Below are positions 24,035 through 34,103 of a DNA stretch of 64,000 nucleotides, in pieces. The notes under the pieces were generated by a model, which made no database searches, was not told the DNA's origin, and was given only the letters and a program-made list of their open reading frames with translations. The stretch is taken from the NCBI RefSeq assembly GCF_023740735.1, contig NZ_JAMRXH010000003.1, positions 372,001 through 436,000 on the forward strand, given 5' to 3'. Made by a program: the position numbers and the translations under genes. Position 1 is the stretch's first letter. Every line of letters begins with the position of its first letter. The stretch comes from Nocardia sp. CDC159. Its GTDB lineage: Bacteria; Actinomycetota; Actinomycetes; Mycobacteriales; Mycobacteriaceae.

Positions 24035-25015
24035 ATGACACTCAGCCGGAGCACGCTCCTGCGCATACTCGTCGCCCTCGCCGCCACCGCGGTGTCGGTG
24101 CTGAGCCTGCCGCACCCCGCGCAGGCGGCACCCGCGGCGCCGCCGCTGAAGGTGTTGACCTACAACGTCTTTCTGATGAGCACCAACCTCTATCCCAACT
24201 GGGGACAGGCGCACCGCGCCAAGGCCATCGTCGCCGCCGACTTCTTCCGCGGCAACGATGTGGTGGTGCTGCAGGAGGCGTTCGACAACGACATCTCCGA
24301 TTCGATGAAAGCCGATGCGGCCCGGTCGTATCCGCATCAGACCCCGGTGGTCGGGCGCGGCCGGGACGGCTGGGACGCCACCGGCGGCAAGTACTCCGAC
24401 AACACCGTCGAGGACGGCGGTGTGATCGTCATGAGCAAGTGGCCGATCCTGCGCAAGGAGCAGGTCCTGTTCGAAAACGGTTGCGGCGTGGACTGGACGG
24501 CCAACAAGGGCTTCGCCTACGTGGTGCTGAACGTCAACGGCGCCAAGGTGCACGTGGTCGGCACCCACGCCCAATCCACCGACAGCCGATGCCGCGCGGG
24601 CGAGGCCGTCTCCGATCGGGCCAAGCAGTTCCGCCAGATCGCGGCCTTCCTGGACGGCAAGCGCATTCCGGCGGCCGAGCCGGTGCTGGTGGCGGGCGAT
24701 CTGAATGTCGACTCGCACGGTCCGGAGTATCGGAGCATGCTCGACAACGCGGGACTGGACCCCGCCGACATCCGCAACGGCCACCCCTACTCCTTCGACA
24801 CCGAGACCAATTCCATTGCCGCCTACCGCTATCCGGGCGAGGCGAAGGAGGATCTGGACTACGTGCTGTTCCGCCGCGGCCATGCCCGCCCGGCGGGGTG
24901 GACCAATACGGTCATCCGGGAACAGTGCCCGCCGTGGACGGTGAGCAGCTGGGGTAAGGACTACACCTACACCAACCTCTCCGACCACTATCCGGTCGTC
25001 GCGGGCGGCCGCTGA
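24035..25015 (+). CDS. Secreted sphingomyelinase C-like phosphodiesterase
   Basis: A 326-residue exported protein (signal peptide ending PAQAAPAA) of the DNase I/EEP fold. Catalytic motifs: TYNVFLMSTNL, VLQEAFDN with the metal-binding glutamate, THAQSTDS, AGDLNVDS, DYVLF and the final SDHYPV with the general-base histidine. The length and LMSTNLYPNWGQ segment match bacterial neutral sphingomyelinases, which hydrolyse sphingomyelin to ceramide and phosphocholine and can act as cytolysins. The ATG at 24035 has GGAAGGAGA upstream. Confidence 0.85.
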   Translation: MTLSRSTLLRILVALAATAVSVLSLPHPAQAAPAAPPLKVLTYNVFLMSTNLYPNWGQAHRAKAIVAADFFRGNDVVVLQEAFDNDISDSMKADAARSYPHQTPVVGRGRDGWDATGGKYSDNTVEDGGVIVMSKWPILRKEQVLFENGCGVDWTANKGFAYVVLNVNGAKVHVVGTHAQSTDSRCRAGEAVSDRAKQFRQIAAFLDGKRIPAAEPVLVAGDLNVDSHGPEYRSMLDNAGLDPADIRNGHPYSFDTETNSIAAYRYPGEAKEDLDYVLFRRGHARPAGWTNTVIREQCPPWTVSSWGKDYTYTNLSDHYPVVAGGR

Positions 25016-25131
25016 TCCACCTCCCTCCCCTCTTTCGATTCTTACGTCGTTTTGCCGTTCGGCCGACTCGGCTCTGACATTCGCCGAGCAGTATCGGCGC
25101 TCGACAGACAGCGAAGAAGGAGGTCCGAGGG

Positions 25132-26625
25132 ATGCGCGGTCTGCGTAAGTCGGTGAGTCTGGTCCTGGCGGTCGCCGTGGTCGGCGGGGTGCTCGCGGGA
25201 TGCGGCGGCGGGTCGAACGACTCGCCGCCCACCCCCGCCTGGTGCCCCACGGTGCCCGACCGCACCGTGCAGTGTGGCGTGCTGGCGCGCCCGCTGGTGG
25301 CCGATCGGCCCGAACTGGGCGAGGTGCAGGTCGGCTATGCGCTGGTGCGGCGCGAACACGGCGACCGGCCGAGTGCGGGCACGATCGTGCCGAATCCGGG
25401 CGGGCCGGGCGTGCCGATGATTTCGCACGCCCCCGAGGCGGTGGCGCTGTCGTCGGCGCTGCTCGACGATCACGATCTGCTGCTCATCGATCCGCGCGGG
25501 ACCGGGGTGTCGAGCCCGATCGACTGCGAGGTGACCGAACGCGAATTCCAGCTCGGCACCCGCGAACAGCAGATCCAGGCCGCGCAGCGCTGCGGCGAAC
25601 GGCTCGGCCCCCGCGCGGCGGGCTACACCACCGCCGCCACCGCCGACGACTTCGACGCGGTGCGCGCGCGGCTGGGCATCGACAAGCTGGTGCTGTACGG
25701 CATCTCCTACGGCACCTACCTGATGCCGGTCTACGCCCAGCGCCACCCCGATCACGTCCAGTCGATCGTGCTGACCGGCGCCTATCCGGCCGCCTTCGAC
25801 AAGTGGCAGCGGCCCAATGCCGAGGCGGTCTCGCTGACACTGCGGCGCATCTGCGAACGCAGCCGCGCCTGCGATCCGACGACCGCGGTGGCCGATCTGC
25901 GGGCGACCGCACAGCGGCTGCGCGAGCAGCCCATCGCCGTCGACGGCCCCAACCCGGTGCTGCTCACCGAGTCCAAACTGGCCAATCTCATCTTCGAGGA
26001 CGCCACCTCCAATGTCGGCATCGATCCGACCGCGCCGACCCCGCTGGGCATGCTGCCGGCCGCCCTGCACGCCGCGGTCGCGGGCGACGACGGGCCGCTG
26101 CGCGAGTTCACCAACCAGATCACCGCGCACGCACCGTATGAGAAGGTCGGCGCCTACATCGCCGTGACCTGCAACGACTATCCGCAGTTCTGGTCCCCGG
26201 AAGCCACTGTGCCGCAGCGCGAACAGCAGTACCGCCAGGCGCTGGCGCAGGTCCCCGAACTGGGCGCGTTCAGCGGCGAGGGCTTCGCCGCCGCCCAGCG
26301 TGATCACGGCGATGTGTGCCTGCGCTGGACCAACGCCTCCAACCCGCGCCCGGACCAGATGCGCGAGCCGATGCCGAACGTCCCGGTGCTGGTGCTCTCC
26401 GGTGATCTGGACGCGGTCACGCCCGATGCGAACGGCAAGCTGGCCGCCGCGCGCTTCGCCCGCTCGACCTTCGTCTCGGTGCCCAATACCGGCCACGTGC
26501 CGGACCTGGAACCCAGCGGCTGCGTCGTGGGCCTGGTGAACGAGTTCGTCCGCACCGGCGCGATCGCCTCGACCGCCTGCGTACAGGCGATTCCGCCGAT
26601 CGCCGTGACGCCGGTCGCCCGGTGA
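25132..26625 (+). CDS. Secreted tripeptidyl aminopeptidase-like alpha/beta hydrolase, lipoprotein
   Basis: A 497-residue lipoprotein (signal peptide with lipobox LAGC) of the proline-iminopeptidase/TAP type. It shows NPGGPGVP, the [10 protein letters not shown] motif, nucleophile serine in GISYGTYL, and a C-terminal TAP-like part with [10 protein letters not shown] and the catalytic histidine in NTGHVPDL. Relatives in Streptomyces and mycobacteria cleave tripeptides or esters outside the cell. It precedes a two-component system by 13 bp and may share its transcript. Confidence 0.85.
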   Translation: MRGLRKSVSLVLAVAVVGGVLAGCGGGSNDSPPTPAWCPTVPDRTVQCGVLARPLVADRPELGEVQVGYALVRREHGDRPSAGTIVPNPGGPGVPMISHAPEAVALSSALLDDHDLLLIDPRGTGVSSPIDCEVTEREFQLGTREQQIQAAQRCGERLGPRAAGYTTAATADDFDAVRARLGIDKLVLYGISYGTYLMPVYAQRHPDHVQSIVLTGAYPAAFDKWQRPNAEAVSLTLRRICERSRACDPTTAVADLRATAQRLREQPIAVDGPNPVLLTESKLANLIFEDATSNVGIDPTAPTPLGMLPAALHAAVAGDDGPLREFTNQITAHAPYEKVGAYIAVTCNDYPQFWSPEATVPQREQQYRQALAQVPELGAFSGEGFAAAQRDHGDVCLRWTNASNPRPDQMREPMPNVPVLVLSGDLDAVTPDANGKLAAARFARSTFVSVPNTGHVPDLEPSGCVVGLVNEFVRTGAIASTACVQAIPPIAVTPVAR

Positions 26626-26638
26626 GGCGGCCCTGATC

Positions 26639-27364
26639 ATGTCCGCGTCCACCACCGGCCAGAATGACCTCATGCAAGCCGTGAACCCGGGCCCGTCGGT
26701 GCTCGTCGTCGAGGACGACCCGAATGTGCGCAGCACCCTGGAACAACTGCTGCGCTTCGAGGGCTACCGGGTACAGCTGGCCGGGGACGGGATCGAGGCG
26801 CTCGACCTGCTCGAGCGGCAGCGACCCGATCTGGCGGTGGTGGATGTGACGATGCCGCGGATGGACGGCCTGTCGCTGTGCCGGACGCTGCGCCGCCGCG
26901 GCGACCGATTGCCCATCCTGGTGCTCACCGCGCGGCACCAGGTGGGCGATCGGGTGGCCGGCCTGGACGCCGGGGCGGACGACTATCTGCCCAAACCGTT
27001 CGACACCGAGGAATTGCTCGCCCGCCTGCGCGCCCTGCTGCGCCGCAGCGCCCCCGATCCCGTCGAGGTGCTCACCGTCGCCGATCTGACCCTGGACCCG
27101 GCCACGCGCGAGGTGCACCGCGGCGAGGTGCGTCTCGATCTGACCCGCACCGAATTCGACGTCCTGGAACTGCTCATGCGCAACGAGCGGATCGTGCTCA
27201 GCAGAAGCCGCATCTACGAACACATCTGGGGCTACGACTTCGACACCGAATCGCGATCGCTGGACGTCTACATCGGCTACCTGCGCCGCAAACTCGAACA
27301 GGACGGCGCGCCGCGGCTGATCCACACCGTGCGCAATGTCGGCTACACCATTCGGGAGCAGTGA
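26639..27364 (+). CDS. OmpR-family response regulator, MprA-like
   Basis: A 241-residue response regulator: receiver with acidic pocket (VVEDDP), phospho-acceptor aspartate in [11 protein letters not shown] and lysine in PKPFD, then a winged-helix effector domain ([35 protein letters not shown]). It resembles MprA/PrrA of mycobacteria. The stop overlaps the kinase start (TGATG), so the pair is coupled. A second ATG at 26672 would remove 11 residues. Upstream hydrolase and kinase genes lie on the same strand. Confidence 0.92.
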   Translation: MSASTTGQNDLMQAVNPGPSVLVVEDDPNVRSTLEQLLRFEGYRVQLAGDGIEALDLLERQRPDLAVVDVTMPRMDGLSLCRTLRRRGDRLPILVLTARHQVGDRVAGLDAGADDYLPKPFDTEELLARLRALLRRSAPDPVEVLTVADLTLDPATREVHRGEVRLDLTRTEFDVLELLMRNERIVLSRSRIYEHIWGYDFDTESRSLDVYIGYLRRKLEQDGAPRLIHTVRNVGYTIREQ

Positions 27365-28665
27365 TGCTGCGCGCCCGCATCACGCTGGTGGCGGTGACCG
27401 CGGTGGTCGCCGCCATCGTGGTCGCGATCGTCACCGCCTATCAGGGCGTCGCGCCGCTGGTCGCCGATCATGTCGACCGCGGCCTGTCCGATCGCGCCGA
27501 TACCGTTGTGGCGCTGCTGGATTCGGGTGCGCCGGTTCCCGAACGCCCGGATATGACCGAACAGCTGCTGGACCCGGACGGTTCCGTGCGCCCGCTGACG
27601 CCGGACCGGGCCGCGCTGCCAGTGTCCGACGCCGACCGCGCCGTGGCCCGCGGCGGCCAGGCCACCGCCTACACCGATATCGTCCTCGACGGCAAGGACT
27701 ACGGCGTCTTCACCAAGGCCCTGCCGGGCGGCGGCGCGGTCATGGTCGGGCAGAACCAGGCCGAAGTCGCCCACATCGATCACCAATTCCTTTGGCGCAC
27801 CGGCTGGATCACCGCACTCGCGGTGCTGGCGGCGGCCGCCTTCAGCTGGCTGCTGATCGGCCGGATCCTGCGACCGATCCGCGAGCTGGCCGACACCACC
27901 GCGCGGATCACCGCCACCGGCGAGCTGTCCGCGCGCCTGCCCGAGGCGGGCCGCGACGAGATCGGCGAGCTGACCCGCAACTTCAATGCCATGCTGGCCG
28001 CGCTGCGGCTCTCCCGCGCCCAGCAGCACCGCCTGGTCGAGGACGCCGGACACGAATTGCGCACCCCCCTGACCTCGATTCGCGGTAGCGCCGAACTCCT
28101 GCACCGTGCCAACGGCCGCCTCTCCCGCGAGGACGAGTCCCGGGTGCTCACCACCCTGGTGCAGGAGGCCAAGGCGCTCGATGCCCTCGTCGGCGAGCTG
28201 GTCGACCTGGCCACCGACCACGACATCGCCGAGGCGGCGACCACCGTGCACCTCCCCGATCTCGCCGAGGACTGTGCCCAGCGTTTCCGCCGCCGGACCG
28301 GCCGCGTCATCACCGTCACCGCCGAGGATCCGGCGCCGGTGCGGGCCCGTCCGCGAGCACTGGCCCGCTGTGTGGACAATCTGGTCGACAACGCCCTGAA
28401 GTACAGCCCCGACGACACCTCGGTCGAAATCCGAATTCGCCGCGGCCGCCTGGGGGTTCGCGATCACGGTCCCGGTATCGATGCCGCCGACCGGCAGGCG
28501 GTCTTCGACCGCTTCTACCGGGCCGACCGCACCCGCGCGACCCCCGGTTCCGGTTTGGGGCTGGCCATCGTGCACGACATCGTGACCGCCCACGGCGGAA
28601 CGGTATTCGCCACCGATCACGCCGCGGGCGGTGCCGAGGTCGGCTTCGAGCTCAACGCCGAATGA
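27364..28665 (+). CDS. HAMP-domain sensor histidine kinase, MprB-like
   Basis: A 433-residue kinase: N-terminal membrane segment (about residues 5-30), an extracytoplasmic sensor loop of about 110 residues, second membrane segment ([16 protein letters not shown]), HAMP, H-box [12 protein letters not shown] with the phospho-histidine, N-box [11 protein letters not shown] and ATP lid GSGLGLAIV. Phosphorylates the preceding response regulator. The ATG overlaps the regulator stop codon. Its 3' end overlaps the convergent hydrolase gene by 14 bp. The signal sensed is unknown. Confidence 0.92.
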   Translation: MLRARITLVAVTAVVAAIVVAIVTAYQGVAPLVADHVDRGLSDRADTVVALLDSGAPVPERPDMTEQLLDPDGSVRPLTPDRAALPVSDADRAVARGGQATAYTDIVLDGKDYGVFTKALPGGGAVMVGQNQAEVAHIDHQFLWRTGWITALAVLAAAAFSWLLIGRILRPIRELADTTARITATGELSARLPEAGRDEIGELTRNFNAMLAALRLSRAQQHRLVEDAGHELRTPLTSIRGSAELLHRANGRLSREDESRVLTTLVQEAKALDALVGELVDLATDHDIAEAATTVHLPDLAEDCAQRFRRRTGRVITVTAEDPAPVRARPRALARCVDNLVDNALKYSPDDTSVEIRIRRGRLGVRDHGPGIDAADRQAVFDRFYRADRTRATPGSGLGLAIVHDIVTAHGGTVFATDHAAGGAEVGFELNAE

Positions 28666-29503
28666 CGCGTTCGACGAAATCCAGTGCGGTCTCGGCGACC
28701 TCGCGCCAGCCGTCGTCGATGGTCAGGGCGTGACCGCGGCCGGGGATCTCGGCGAATTCGGTGACCCCGGGATTGCGCCGCTGCTTGCGGTACGCGGCGT
28801 GGGCGAGTGCGTGCGGGATGGTGTGATCGCGCTCGCCGGAGATGATCAGCAGCGGCCCGCGGTCCGGAGTGCGGCTGTCCACCGTGGTTTCCCCCCTCGG
28901 AACCAGATTGGCGAACGCGGCCTGGAACAGCGGCGCCCCGGGCGCGGCGACGGCGAAGGTCTCGTAGAGCCGGTGTGCCTGCTCCTCGCTCACCGCATTG
29001 GCGAAGGCGTAGCGGAACTGATCGAAGGTGAGCGATACCGCCCGGCGCCGATTCGCCGGATTGCGCAGCACCGGGGCCGAGGCCCGCAGCGACGAAAGCG
29101 GCAGCGGCAGCACGCCTCGGAACGGGGCCGGGTCGATGGCCACCGCGGCGGCGGCCAGCCCCCGCCCGGCGAGGATCTGGGTGAGCAGGCCGCCGAAGGA
29201 ATGGCCGATCAGCACGGGTTTGTGCGCGAGTTCACCGAGCACCGCGGCGAAATGGTCGGCGACCTGTCCGACCCGCTTGTCCGCGAACACCTCCGGACGC
29301 TTGCGGGCCTGCTCGACGGTGTCCGGATCATCGGGCCAGCCCGGCGTCAGCGGTGCGTAGCCCGCCGCGGCGAACAACTCGGCCCACCGGTCCCAGCTGC
29401 TCGCCAGCAGCCACAGCCCGTGCACGAAGACCACGGGCACCCGGTTCCCGGCGTTCGCCTCGGCGATCTGCTCGCGGGTGCGTGCGTCGATCGTGGTTGT
29501 CAT
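28652..29503 (-). CDS. Alpha/beta hydrolase (operon member 3)
   Basis: A 283-residue cytosolic alpha/beta hydrolase: oxyanion loop [16 protein letters not shown], nucleophile in GHSFGGLL, catalytic aspartate near SGERDHTIP and histidine in GRGHALTID. The WLLASSW segment recalls bacterial haloperoxidase/esterase relatives, but the substrate is unknown. ATG 29503 overlaps the upstream gene stop (ATGA). It is the last of three hydrolase genes that overlap in series, so they are translationally coupled. Confidence 0.85.
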   Translation of the reverse strand: MTTTIDARTREQIAEANAGNRVPVVFVHGLWLLASSWDRWAELFAAAGYAPLTPGWPDDPDTVEQARKRPEVFADKRVGQVADHFAAVLGELAHKPVLIGHSFGGLLTQILAGRGLAAAAVAIDPAPFRGVLPLPLSSLRASAPVLRNPANRRRAVSLTFDQFRYAFANAVSEEQAHRLYETFAVAAPGAPLFQAAFANLVPRGETTVDSRTPDRGPLLIISGERDHTIPHALAHAAYRKQRRNPGVTEFAEIPGRGHALTIDDGWREVAETALDFVERVIRR

Positions 29504-30291
29504 CGGGACTCCCCCTGTGCCGCAGCCTGTTCGACGACCGTCGCGACGACCCGCGGCTGCGACACCAGGCACGCGTGCGAGGCGGACACCTCACTCGTGT
29601 GCGCCCGCATCCGCGCGGCCATCTGCCGCTGGGACGCGGGCGGGATGACCCGATCCTCGCTCGCGACCAGATACCAGCTCGGCAGCCTGGTCCACGCGGC
29701 CGGTCCGGAGGGCTCCAGATTCGCGGTGAGCGCGAGGGTGCGCTCGTGCGCGATCATGTCCGCGGCGGTGGCGTCGCCGACGTCCTGGGCGAACACGTCG
29801 CGGAAGTGGGCCGGTGCGACCCGGGCCTCCAGGCCGGACGCCGACGGCTCGAGCGCGAGAGCCGGTGGCAGCAGGCGAGATCCGGGGAACCGGATCGGAT
29901 CCAGCGCGAGCTGCGCGGGCTCACCCTGCCCGGGCGCGAATGCCGCCACGTACACCAGCGCCCGCACGCGGGGGTCGTCGACATTGGTGATGACCACCCC
30001 GCCGTAGGAGTGACCGACGAGCACGACCGGCCCGTCGACGTCGTCGAGCGCCCGCTCGATCGCCGCGGCGTCGATCGCGGGACCCCGTAACGGGTTGTCG
30101 GGCACCACGACCCGATAGCCGTCGGCGCGCAACATCGCCGCCACCGCGTCCCAGCTCGTGGCATCGGCGAAGGCGCCGTGCACCAGCACGATGGTCGGCG
30201 TCGGCGTGGCCGTCGCGGGCCCGGCCGCGACCGCCGCCACCGTGAGCGCGCCGAATACCGCCCCCAGCCAACGCTTTCCGGAGATTTTCAT
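29500..30291 (-). CDS. Exported alpha/beta hydrolase (operon member 2)
   Basis: A 263-residue hydrolase with an N-terminal signal peptide (VAAGPATATP cleavage region). Motifs: VLVHGAFADATSWD, nucleophile in GHSYGGVV, YLVASEDRVIPP for the aspartate, and a C-terminal ASHACLVSQP segment where the catalytic histidine sits. This form (HGAFAD, ending in SHA-x5-P) is common in small actinobacterial esterases related to plant salicylate-methylester hydrolases. It overlaps both neighbours by 4 bp. Unlike its partners it should act outside the cell. Confidence 0.85.
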   Translation of the reverse strand: MKISGKRWLGAVFGALTVAAVAAGPATATPTPTIVLVHGAFADATSWDAVAAMLRADGYRVVVPDNPLRGPAIDAAAIERALDDVDGPVVLVGHSYGGVVITNVDDPRVRALVYVAAFAPGQGEPAQLALDPIRFPGSRLLPPALALEPSASGLEARVAPAHFRDVFAQDVGDATAADMIAHERTLALTANLEPSGPAAWTRLPSWYLVASEDRVIPPASQRQMAARMRAHTSEVSASHACLVSQPRVVATVVEQAAAQGESR

Positions 30292-31235
30292 GCCGACCAC
30301 CACTGTCCGATCCGCAGCGCCGCCCGCAGGAACGCGACCGCCTGGGTGATGGCGGCCTCGGCCGCGTACGTCTCGCGCAGGGCATTGAGCATCACGAAGT
30401 CGTGGATGATGCCCTGATACCGCACGGCCGTCACCGCGACACCGGCGGTGCGCAGCTTGGTCGCATACGCCTCGCCCTCGTCGCGCAGCACATCGGCCTC
30501 CGCGGTGATCACCAATGCCGGTGGCAGCCCGGTCAATTGTTCGGTCGTCGCACGCAGCGGCGAGGCGGTGACCCGGGCCCGTTCGGCGGGGTCGGTGGTG
30601 TACTGGTCCCAGAACCACTGCATTGCGTCGCGACGCAGGAAGTAGCCGGTGGCGAACTGCCGGTAGGACGCCGTGTCGAAGGCCGCGTCGGTGACCGGAT
30701 AGAACAGCACCTGTCCCGACAGCGCCGCGCCACCGCGCTCCTTGACCAGCAGTGTCAGCGCGGCGCTCAGATTGCCGCCCACCGAATCCCCCGCCACCGC
30801 GATCCGCCGCGGATCCAGCCCGTGCTCGCCGCCGTGCGCCGAAACCCACCGCAGCGCCTCGAAGCACTGCTCGAGCGCGACCGGGTAGCGCGCCTCGGGC
30901 GAGCGGCTGTAGTTCACGAACACCACGGCCGCCTCCGTTCCGGCCGCGAGCTCGCGGGCCAGCCGGTCGTGGGTGTGGTCGTTGCCGAAAACCCAGCCCG
31001 CGCCGTGGATGTAGAGAATCACCGGCAGCGGTCCGGACACCTCCGACGGCCGGAAGATGGTCAGATCGGGTTCGGCGACCACCTCGCGCTCGGTGCCAGG
31101 CACCGGCACCTGCGGCGACTGCACCTCGTCCACGGTCTTGCGGCCCTCGATCGGGCCGAGATCGAACAGGTAGGGCGGATTCGCGGTCGCTTCCACGAAC
31201 GCCTGGGCCGCCGGTTCCAATACGGGTCTGCTCAT
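30288..31235 (-). CDS. Alpha/beta hydrolase, hormone-sensitive-lipase family (operon member 1)
   Basis: A 315-residue esterase of the HSL/GDXG family: YIHGAGWVFG oxyanion motif (one glycine changed to alanine from HGGG), nucleophile in AGDSVGGNL, aspartate in AEADVLRDEG and histidine in GIIHDF. It is the first gene of a three-hydrolase operon, starting at ATG 31235. The divergent LAL regulator gene begins 120 bp away and is a natural candidate to control it. Confidence 0.88.
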   Translation of the reverse strand: MSRPVLEPAAQAFVEATANPPYLFDLGPIEGRKTVDEVQSPQVPVPGTEREVVAEPDLTIFRPSEVSGPLPVILYIHGAGWVFGNDHTHDRLARELAAGTEAAVVFVNYSRSPEARYPVALEQCFEALRWVSAHGGEHGLDPRRIAVAGDSVGGNLSAALTLLVKERGGAALSGQVLFYPVTDAAFDTASYRQFATGYFLRRDAMQWFWDQYTTDPAERARVTASPLRATTEQLTGLPPALVITAEADVLRDEGEAYATKLRTAGVAVTAVRYQGIIHDFVMLNALRETYAAEAAITQAVAFLRAALRIGQWWSA

Positions 31236-31355
31236 CGCTGTCCTCACAGCTCGGAAAATGGGATCCCCTCGAGCCTGGCCCGTGGCGCCCGCGTTCGAAT
31301 CCTTGGCGCACCCCAGTGGTGAGCACCAAGATCGCGCCGCCATTACCTTGTGACC

Positions 31356-34103
31356 ATGGTTCTGCATGGCCGCGAGGCCGAGCTCGGCGAGCTCGACGGA
31401 TTGTTGCGCCGGGCCGCGTCCGGCCGCAGCGGCGTGCTGGTGCTCGCGGGCCCGGCGGGGATCGGCAAGACCGCGCTGCTCGAACACGCCCTCACGGCCG
31501 CGTCGACGCTGCGGGTCGCCCGCGTCGCCGGTATCGAAACCGAGCAGGAGCTGGGCTTCGCCGGGCTGCACGGGCTGCTGCTGCCGTTTCTCGGCGAGCG
31601 CGGGCGGCTGCCCGCGCCGCAGCGCGATGCGTTGGAGACCGCGTTCGGCATGCTCACCGCCGCCGCCCCGCCGGATCTGTTCCTGGTGGGACTGGCCACG
31701 CTGTCGCTGCTCGCCGATGCCGCCGCCGAGCGGGCGCTGCTGCTGGTGTGCGACGACGCCCAGTGGCTGGATCGGGAATCGCTGCGGGTGCTGGCCTTCG
31801 TCGCCCGCAGGCTCGACGCCGACGGCATCGTGCTGCTGTTCGGCGTGCGCGAGGATCAGGTGCTCGACACCGTGCTGCGGGACCTGCCCACGATCCCGCT
31901 GGCGGGGTTGGCCGCGACCGACGCCGCCGCCCTGTTCGACGCCGCGCTGCCCGCCGCGATCGATCGGGTGGTGGCCGAGCGGCTGCTGACCCGGACCGAC
32001 GGCAATCCGCTGGCCATCCTGGAGCTGGCGCGCGGCCTCGGCGAGGGCCTGCCCGCCGACTTCGGCTTCGGCGAGCCGCTGCCGCTGGATCGCCGATTGG
32101 AGGCGCGGTTCCGGCGCGTGGTCGAACGGCTCGACGAGTTCACCCAGGACGTGCTGTTGGTGCTCGCCGCCGATGCCAGCGGCGATTACGGCCTGGTGCG
32201 ACGGGTCGTCGAGGCGCTGCGCCCGGACAGCGCCGCCGCGCTCGAGCAGGCCGCGGACCACGCCCGGCGCGCCGATCTGATCGTTACGACCCTGGGGGCG
32301 GCGCGCTTTCGGCATCCGCTGATCCGCTCGGCGGTCTACAACGGGGCCGCCGCGACCCGGCGGCGGCGGGTGCACGCCGCGCTCGCCGAGGCCGTCGATC
32401 CGATCGGCGACGCCGACCGGCGCGCCTGGCATCGCGCGGCCGCACTCGACGGCCCCGATGCCGAGGTGGCCGCGGAGCTGGAGACCGTGGCCATCCGCGC
32501 CCGCGAGCGCGGCGGTCACCTGGCCCAGGCCGCGTTCCTGCGCCGCGCCGCCGAGCTCACTCCCGTTGGCGCGCAACGTAATGCGCGGCTACTGGCCGCC
32601 GCGGGCGCGGCGCTCGTGGCGGGCGCGCCGCATCTGGCCGAGCAGCTGCTCGACCTGCTCACCCCGGATGTCGGCGTGCCGCTGCTGGACGCGTACGCCC
32701 GGCGGCTGCGCGGGTTTCTGCATGTGATGCTGGGCCGGGCCGGGGCCGTTCCGCTGCTGTTCGAGGCCGCCCAGAGCTTTCGCGCCACGGATGCGCGCAC
32801 CGCCCGCGACACCCTGCTGGAGGCGTTCGACGCGGTCATCGTCGTGGCCCACATCGGCGCCGGGATGAGCGCGCGCCGGATCGCGGCGAGTGCCTTGGAC
32901 ACCCCGCCCGCCCCCGGCGCGCCCAGCATCGCCGATCTGCTGCTGGACGCGCATGCGGAACTGGTTGGCCGCGATCATGTTTCGGCCGTTCCGGCGATGC
33001 GGCGCGGACTCGACGCCATGCTCGCCGCCGGCGCCGAGGAGGGTGACGCGGCGCGTTGGTTCCTGCTCGGCGTCCTGCTGGCGATCGAGCTGTGGGATAT
33101 CGAGGCACTGGGGATTTGCGCGCGACGCTACGGCGCGACCGCGCGCCGACACGGTGCGCTGCGCATGCTGCAGGCGGCCATCCACGGCGAGGCGACGCAC
33201 GAATTGCTGTGCGGGCGCTTCACCGCCGCGGCGGCGCGCTTCGCGGAGTTCAAGGATGTCGCGGCGGCCATCGGCGCGGATCTGCGCTTCGCCGACAGCA
33301 GCGACGCGCTGCTGCACGGCTGGCGCGGGGACGAGGAACGCACCCTGACCGCCGTCGCGGTGCAGGCCGGTCCCGAGGCCGAACGGCCGGGCGGTCTGCA
33401 GGTGCAGCTCGCCCGGACCGCGCTGGTGGTGCTGCATTTGGGGCGCTGCCGGTACCCGGAGGCGCAGCGGACCGCGGCGATCGTCTTCGACGAGGACCCA
33501 CCACATTTCGGCAGTGTCGTGCTGCCCGATCTGATCGAGGCGGCCGTGCGCAACGGCGATACCGCGACCGCCGAGCGCGCGCTGCACCGTCTGGCCGAGC
33601 GCGCCGAGGCCGCCGGAACCCCCTGGGCCCTCGGCCTTCTCGCCCGTGCCCGCGCGCTACTGGCCGACGACGACACGGCCGAGGAGCTGTACCGGGAGGC
33701 GCTGACGCGGCTGACATCCACATCGGTGACCCCCGAGCTCGCCCGCACCCGGCTGCTCTACGGCGAATGGCTGCGGCGGCGTCGCCGCCGCCGCGATGCC
33801 CGGGTCGAATTACAGGGCGCCCATGAGCTTTTCGAGCAGATGGGCGCGGCGGCGTTCGCCGAGCGCGCCCGCACCGAACTCGCGGGCACCGGCGAGAAGG
33901 CGCGGCCGCGGCTGCCGGAGAACTCCTACGATCTGACCCCGCGCGAACTGCAGGTGGCGCATCTGGCCGGTGCGGGCGTGACTAATCAGGAGATCGCCGC
34001 CGAACTGTTCCTCAGTGTCGCGACCGTGGAATACCACCTGCGCAAGATCTTCCGCAAACTCGGCGTCACTTCCAGACGTGAACTGGGCCAACGACTTCGG
34101 TGA
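31356..34103 (+). CDS. LAL-family (large ATP-binding LuxR) transcriptional regulator
   Basis: A 915-residue regulator. The N-terminal AAA-type ATPase part has Walker A GPAGIGKTAL and Walker B LLLVCDDAQWLD; a long helical tetratricopeptide-like middle follows; the C terminus is a LuxR HTH (LTPRELQVAHLAGAGVTNQEIAAELF..VEYHLRKIFRKLGV). LAL proteins activate catabolic or secondary-metabolism operons in response to ligand and ATP. I start at ATG 31356; a GTG at 31350 would add two residues. It is divergent from three hydrolases, and its stop codon abuts that of adenine deaminase. Confidence 0.9.
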   Translation: MVLHGREAELGELDGLLRRAASGRSGVLVLAGPAGIGKTALLEHALTAASTLRVARVAGIETEQELGFAGLHGLLLPFLGERGRLPAPQRDALETAFGMLTAAAPPDLFLVGLATLSLLADAAAERALLLVCDDAQWLDRESLRVLAFVARRLDADGIVLLFGVREDQVLDTVLRDLPTIPLAGLAATDAAALFDAALPAAIDRVVAERLLTRTDGNPLAILELARGLGEGLPADFGFGEPLPLDRRLEARFRRVVERLDEFTQDVLLVLAADASGDYGLVRRVVEALRPDSAAALEQAADHARRADLIVTTLGAARFRHPLIRSAVYNGAAATRRRRVHAALAEAVDPIGDADRRAWHRAAALDGPDAEVAAELETVAIRARERGGHLAQAAFLRRAAELTPVGAQRNARLLAAAGAALVAGAPHLAEQLLDLLTPDVGVPLLDAYARRLRGFLHVMLGRAGAVPLLFEAAQSFRATDARTARDTLLEAFDAVIVVAHIGAGMSARRIAASALDTPPAPGAPSIADLLLDAHAELVGRDHVSAVPAMRRGLDAMLAAGAEEGDAARWFLLGVLLAIELWDIEALGICARRYGATARRHGALRMLQAAIHGEATHELLCGRFTAAAARFAEFKDVAAAIGADLRFADSSDALLHGWRGDEERTLTAVAVQAGPEAERPGGLQVQLARTALVVLHLGRCRYPEAQRTAAIVFDEDPPHFGSVVLPDLIEAAVRNGDTATAERALHRLAERAEAAGTPWALGLLARARALLADDDTAEELYREALTRLTSTSVTPELARTRLLYGEWLRRRRRRRDARVELQGAHELFEQMGAAAFAERARTELAGTGEKARPRLPENSYDLTPRELQVAHLAGAGVTNQEIAAELFLSVATVEYHLRKIFRKLGVTSRRELGQRLR

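Noticed and set aside
29500..31329. Long open frame extending the exported hydrolase upstream
   Set aside because: The extension overlaps the real esterase gene in another frame; the signal peptide starts at 30291.
30288..32576. Very long minus-strand open frame upstream of the HSL-type esterase
   Set aside because: Only 30288-31235 shows hydrolase motifs; the rest lies opposite the LAL gene and has a composition typical of antisense frames in GC-rich DNA.
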